The notes beneath the pieces are model-generated. The model had not been told where the DNA came from and made no database searches. It was given only the letters and a program-made list of their open reading frames with translations. Positions 61,342 through 64,000 of a stretch of 64,000 nt of DNA are shown piece after piece. The translations under genes and the position numbers were made by a program. Every line of letters begins with the position of its first letter. Within the stretch, counting starts at the first letter, position 1. Location: positions 1 to 64,000 of the forward strand of contig QCSF01000001.1 in the NCBI GenBank assembly GCA_003209195.1, given 5' to 3'. The DNA is from Pelagibacteraceae bacterium AG-470-E16 (lineage in GTDB: Bacteria > Pseudomonadota > Alphaproteobacteria > Pelagibacterales > Pelagibacteraceae).

Positions 61342-61785
61342 TTATTTTTTTCTTCGAAAATACCATGGATATTGAAAATCCATCGACCATAACCCTAGCC
61401 TTTTTTCTTTTGCATAATTTTCATCCTCAACGAATTTTTTTGAATATTTTCTGTAAGCAAAAGCATATCCATTTTTAACAAGATACTTTGATAAACTTTC
61501 ATTATTGACGTAACATTCCGCAACCACTCTTTTATAGCGATCAACAGCTTTCTTTTGACAGTTTACTTTTTTTTTTCCAATTTTTTCAATTAATTTTTTT
61601 TTTGATAATTCTCCACATTTAATGTGTATATTGTTGTGTATACACGTTTGAGACAATTCTGGTGCATCGATACCGTGGAAACGATATTTAATTTTAGCAA
61701 TATGAATTGTGTCACCATCAATAATTTTAATATTTTGGGCATTAAGTAAAGATGGTAAAAAGAAAAATAAAAAAAAGTATTTCAT
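61342..61785 (-). CDS. Secreted staphylococcal-nuclease-like protein
   Basis: 147 residues with signal peptide (MKYFFLFFFLPSLLNA). SNase signature: IIDGDTIHI, YRFHGIDAPELSQT and DRYKRVVAECYV supply the Asp, Arg and Glu site. It probably degrades extracellular or periplasmic nucleic acids, useful for scavenging phosphorus. It starts one base after the transglycosylase stop. Confidence 0.88.
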   Translation of the reverse strand: MKYFFLFFFLPSLLNAQNIKIIDGDTIHIAKIKYRFHGIDAPELSQTCIHNNIHIKCGELSKKKLIEKIGKKKVNCQKKAVDRYKRVVAECYVNNESLSKYLVKNGYAFAYRKYSKKFVEDENYAKEKRLGLWSMDFQYPWYFRRKK

Positions 61786-62373
61786 TTAAAAAATGATATA
61801 CCTTTTTATGTTTAACTTTGATTGGCATCTTTGAATTTGCAAACGATATTTTTTTGCAGTTTTTGCAACCGTTTTTGCATATGGAATTGACTCTGGTCTA
61901 GTCTTATTTGTCCATCCATTGTAATAATATAGATATTGTTTAAAATAATTTTTTTTGGATACTCTCATTTTTCTTGAAGTTTGATCAACATACCAACCAA
62001 CAAAATCTGAAGCATCTTTAAACAAAACTCTTGTTACATATTTTTTTCCAGTACTTTTTTTATAAACTTCCCATGTATCCTCTATAGCTTGGGAATAACC
62101 TAACGAACTTGATTTTCTTTTCCAAGGAATAACCTTGAATAACTTTGTTCTTTCAGGTCTAGCAAGCCAATCATATCCACTTTCTTTTTTTATAATAGCC
62201 ATTTGTAACTCAATTGGCGCTCCCCACTTTCTTTGAGAGGCATTTGCAAACTTGTACCATAAATATTTTTCATTAAATATAGCGCATGCATTAACAGTGT
62301 TTTTTGGAATAGAACTGCAGGCAAAAATGAAAAAAAACGACAAAAATAAAAAATTTTTTTTTAACTGATTCAT
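61786..62373 (-). CDS. Lipoprotein lytic transglycosylase-like protein
   Basis: 195 residues with lipobox IFACSS at the end of the signal. The SLT-like core has IIKKESGYDW, with the catalytic Glu, then SSLGYSQAIEDTW and a C-terminal FVGWYVDQTSRKMRVS, KQYLYYYNGWTNK. Cleaves or remodels peptidoglycan. Upstream of the nuclease gene, likely the same transcript. Confidence 0.8.
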   Translation of the reverse strand: MNQLKKNFLFLSFFFIFACSSIPKNTVNACAIFNEKYLWYKFANASQRKWGAPIELQMAIIKKESGYDWLARPERTKLFKVIPWKRKSSSLGYSQAIEDTWEVYKKSTGKKYVTRVLFKDASDFVGWYVDQTSRKMRVSKKNYFKQYLYYYNGWTNKTRPESIPYAKTVAKTAKKYRLQIQRCQSKLNIKRYIIF

Positions 62374-62413
62374 TAAATGATATAATAAAATACAATTTAT
62401 ATGAGTAAAGAAA

Positions 62414-63868
62414 ATGATAGAAAAACTAGGATTTAATTTTGAAAATACTTACGCCAGTTTGCCTGAAATTATGGCAACGAAAATATCTCCTACTACAGTA
62501 AAAAAACCAGAATTAGTAATTTTAAATCAGACATTAGCTAATTCTTTAGGACTTGATTTCTCTAAAGTTTCGGATAATCAAAGTGCAGAAATATTATCTG
62601 GAAATAAACTTATCAAAGGTTCTATTCCACTAGCACAAGCTTATTGCGGTCATCAATTTGGTAGCTTTGTTATGCTAGGAGATGGGAGAGCCATTTTATT
62701 AGGAGAACACTTAGACTCAAAAAAACAAAGATGGGATATACAATTAAAAGGTTCTGGTAAAACACCTTACTCTAGGGGGGGGGATGGTCGAGCTGCATTA
62801 AGTCCTATGCTTAGGGAATATATTATTAGTGAAGCAATTCATTTTATGAATATTCCGACAACAAGGAGTTTAGCAGTTGTTAAGACAGGTGAGGATGTGT
62901 TGAGAGAAACTTTACAACAAGGAGCAGTTTTAACACGTATTGCTTCCTCTCATTTACGAGTAGGCACATTTCAATATATTGCTTCAAAACAAGATATAAC
63001 TACACTTAAAACTTTAGTTAATTATTCTATTGAGCGTCATTATCCAGAATTATTTCAAGCACAAAATAAAGCAATTGCGTTGTTTAACTCTGTAATGAAA
63101 AGACAAATAAAACTTATAGTAAATTGGATGCGTGTTTCTTTTATTCATGGTGTAATGAATACAGATAATATGTCAATTTCAGGTGAAAGTATTGATTATG
63201 GCCCATGCGCGTTCATGGATCACTATGATGCCAAAACGGTATTCAGTTCTATAGATCACTATGGTCGTTACGCATTTGGTAGTCAACCAATTATTGGACA
63301 ATGGAATTTAGCAAGATTTCTAGAAAGTCTATTTCCTCTTCTCGATCGAAATGAAAAAAAAGCTGAAAAAATCGCCAATGTATTGATCAAAAAATATGAA
63401 AATTTGTTTGCTGAGGAATATCATCAGATGATGAAAAATAAACTAGGTATGATTTCAGATGAAGATCAAGATAAAAATATGATGAGTGATTTATTTAAAA
63501 TGATGCATAAAAATCAAGCCGATTACAATAATACATTTAGGTATTTGATTAATGGAAAATTCCCACAAGGAAAACTTCTAAATGATCCAGACTTTATTAT
63601 TTGGGAAGCGCAGTGGAAAAAACGTCTGTCTAAAAATCAAAATAGTGAGGACGCTTATCAATTAATGATGAAACATAATCCTGTATTTATTCCAAGAAAT
63701 CATAAGGTTGAGCAAGCGCTAGCAGCAGCGGATAAAGGTGATATGTCAAAATTTTTATCTTTGTATGAGGTTATCACAAAGCCTTATGTTGAAAATGCCG
63801 ATCTTGAAGAATACGCAAAACCTGCTCCGGCATCAGATCGTGTATATAAAACATATTGCGGAACTTAG
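62414..63868 (+). CDS. selO: Protein adenylyltransferase SelO
   Basis: 484-residue pseudokinase-fold enzyme that transfers AMP to protein hydroxyls. LGDGRAILLGE, QLKGSGKTPYSRGGDGR, REYIISEAIHFM and FIHGVMNTDNMSISGESIDYGPCAFMD are the conserved segments. Length is normal and it ends YKTYCGT, matching the usual Cys-containing C-terminus. Linked to redox stress response. A short Lys-rich ORF follows after 21 bases. Confidence 0.93.
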   Translation: MIEKLGFNFENTYASLPEIMATKISPTTVKKPELVILNQTLANSLGLDFSKVSDNQSAEILSGNKLIKGSIPLAQAYCGHQFGSFVMLGDGRAILLGEHLDSKKQRWDIQLKGSGKTPYSRGGDGRAALSPMLREYIISEAIHFMNIPTTRSLAVVKTGEDVLRETLQQGAVLTRIASSHLRVGTFQYIASKQDITTLKTLVNYSIERHYPELFQAQNKAIALFNSVMKRQIKLIVNWMRVSFIHGVMNTDNMSISGESIDYGPCAFMDHYDAKTVFSSIDHYGRYAFGSQPIIGQWNLARFLESLFPLLDRNEKKAEKIANVLIKKYENLFAEEYHQMMKNKLGMISDEDQDKNMMSDLFKMMHKNQADYNNTFRYLINGKFPQGKLLNDPDFIIWEAQWKKRLSKNQNSEDAYQLMMKHNPVFIPRNHKVEQALAAADKGDMSKFLSLYEVITKPYVENADLEEYAKPAPASDRVYKTYCGT

Positions 63869-63889
63869 TTATTATTTTAAAGTAAAACA

Positions 63890-63988
63890 ATGAATATTAA
63901 AAAAATTAATAAAACAAGAAAAAAACTTACAAAATTTATTAATAAAGTTAATAAATTTAATAAAAAAAAAAAGAAAGGAAAAAAATGA
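63890..63988 (+). CDS. Lysine-rich mini-ORF (not in ORF track)
   Basis: 32 codons: MNIKKINKTRKKLTKFINKV followed by a Lys/Asn-rich tail. Low complexity, so chance in AT-rich DNA is possible. Its stop overlaps the next ATG (ATGA at 63985), which suggests coupling, and it fills most of the gap after selO. Confidence 0.3.
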   Translation: MNIKKINKTRKKLTKFINKVNKFNKKKKKGKK

Positions 63989-64000
63989 GCGAACAGATTA
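63985..64000 (+). CDS. Start of a gene truncated by the window edge
   Basis: ATG 63985 begins MSEQI and runs off the end of the window. A purine-rich AAGAAAGGA lies upstream as a ribosome-binding site. Five codons are too few to identify it. Confidence 0.4.

Noticed and set aside
1-64000. tRNA genes, CRISPR arrays, insertion sequences, prophage or attachment sites
   Set aside because: Scanning the intergenic regions by eye showed no T-arm-like sequences, regular spacer repeats, transposase ORFs or terminal inverted repeats. A tRNAscan-SE run would settle the tRNA point.

Overview
The window is AT-rich, gene-dense chromosomal DNA from an alphaproteobacterium that looks like a streamlined marine SAR11 (Pelagibacterales) lineage or a close relative. 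This rests on low GC, gene overlaps of a few bases or spacers of tens of bases, K/N/I-rich proteins, and two markers typical of Alphaproteobacteria: a FYDLN-acid (TIGR02300) protein and a DUF1476 / F1F0 zeta subunit. The gene order TIGR02300 - aroA - cmk - rpsA - ihfB - pyrF - trpF - trpB - trpA - accD - folC - trxA is also the usual alphaproteobacterial one. I found no rRNA, tRNA, CRISPR array, prophage or insertion sequence.

Layout: 1-8.7 kb holds the start of a glycosyltransferase, an alpha/beta hydrolase, the glutamate synthase genes (gltD-gltB, with gltB broken by a one-base frameshift), an undecaprenyl-diphosphatase homologue and a complex-I-associated (NDUFA9-like) protein. 8.7-12.2 kb holds RNase D, kdsD and lptC-lptB for lipopolysaccharide precursor synthesis and export, with no lptA between them. 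12.2-22.5 kb is a long housekeeping operon, beginning with an AroA-Cmk fusion and containing unusually divergent trpB/trpA genes. 22.5-27.4 kb holds thioredoxin, exonuclease I, RmuC and an Atm1-type ABC exporter. 27.5-34.8 kb is a beta-oxidation cluster: fused hydroxyacyl-CoA dehydrogenase/hydratase, acyl-CoA dehydrogenase, acyl-CoA ligase and a hydrolase. 34.8-40.1 kb is accessory: small membrane proteins, rhodanese, a coupled lrgA-lrgB operon, a cupredoxin, a cytochrome c and the zeta subunit. 40.1-44.8 kb is an ABC importer whose binding protein resembles phosphoglycerate-binding PgtC, coupled to an HAD phosphatase. 45.0-47.8 kb is a divergent pair of photolyase-family genes. 47.8-52.2 kb holds the tesA / LolD-like / FtsX-like module and a flavodoxin-fold reductase. 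52.2-64 kb mixes transporters, redox proteins, an Lrp regulator, a PQQ-type dehydrogenase operon, a voltage-gated channel homologue, AzlCD, an SRAP protein, a structured non-coding RNA, a nuclease, a lytic transglycosylase and SelO.

The items most worth a second look are: a GC-rich, multi-hairpin RNA with a strong terminator at about 61.08-61.27 kb that I could not assign to a known family; a TrpB whose catalytic loop departs from the near-universal sequence although it sits in the canonical trpFBA locus; a His-less UppP motif; the paired full-length and short photolyases; and several translationally coupled mini-genes missing from the ORF track.
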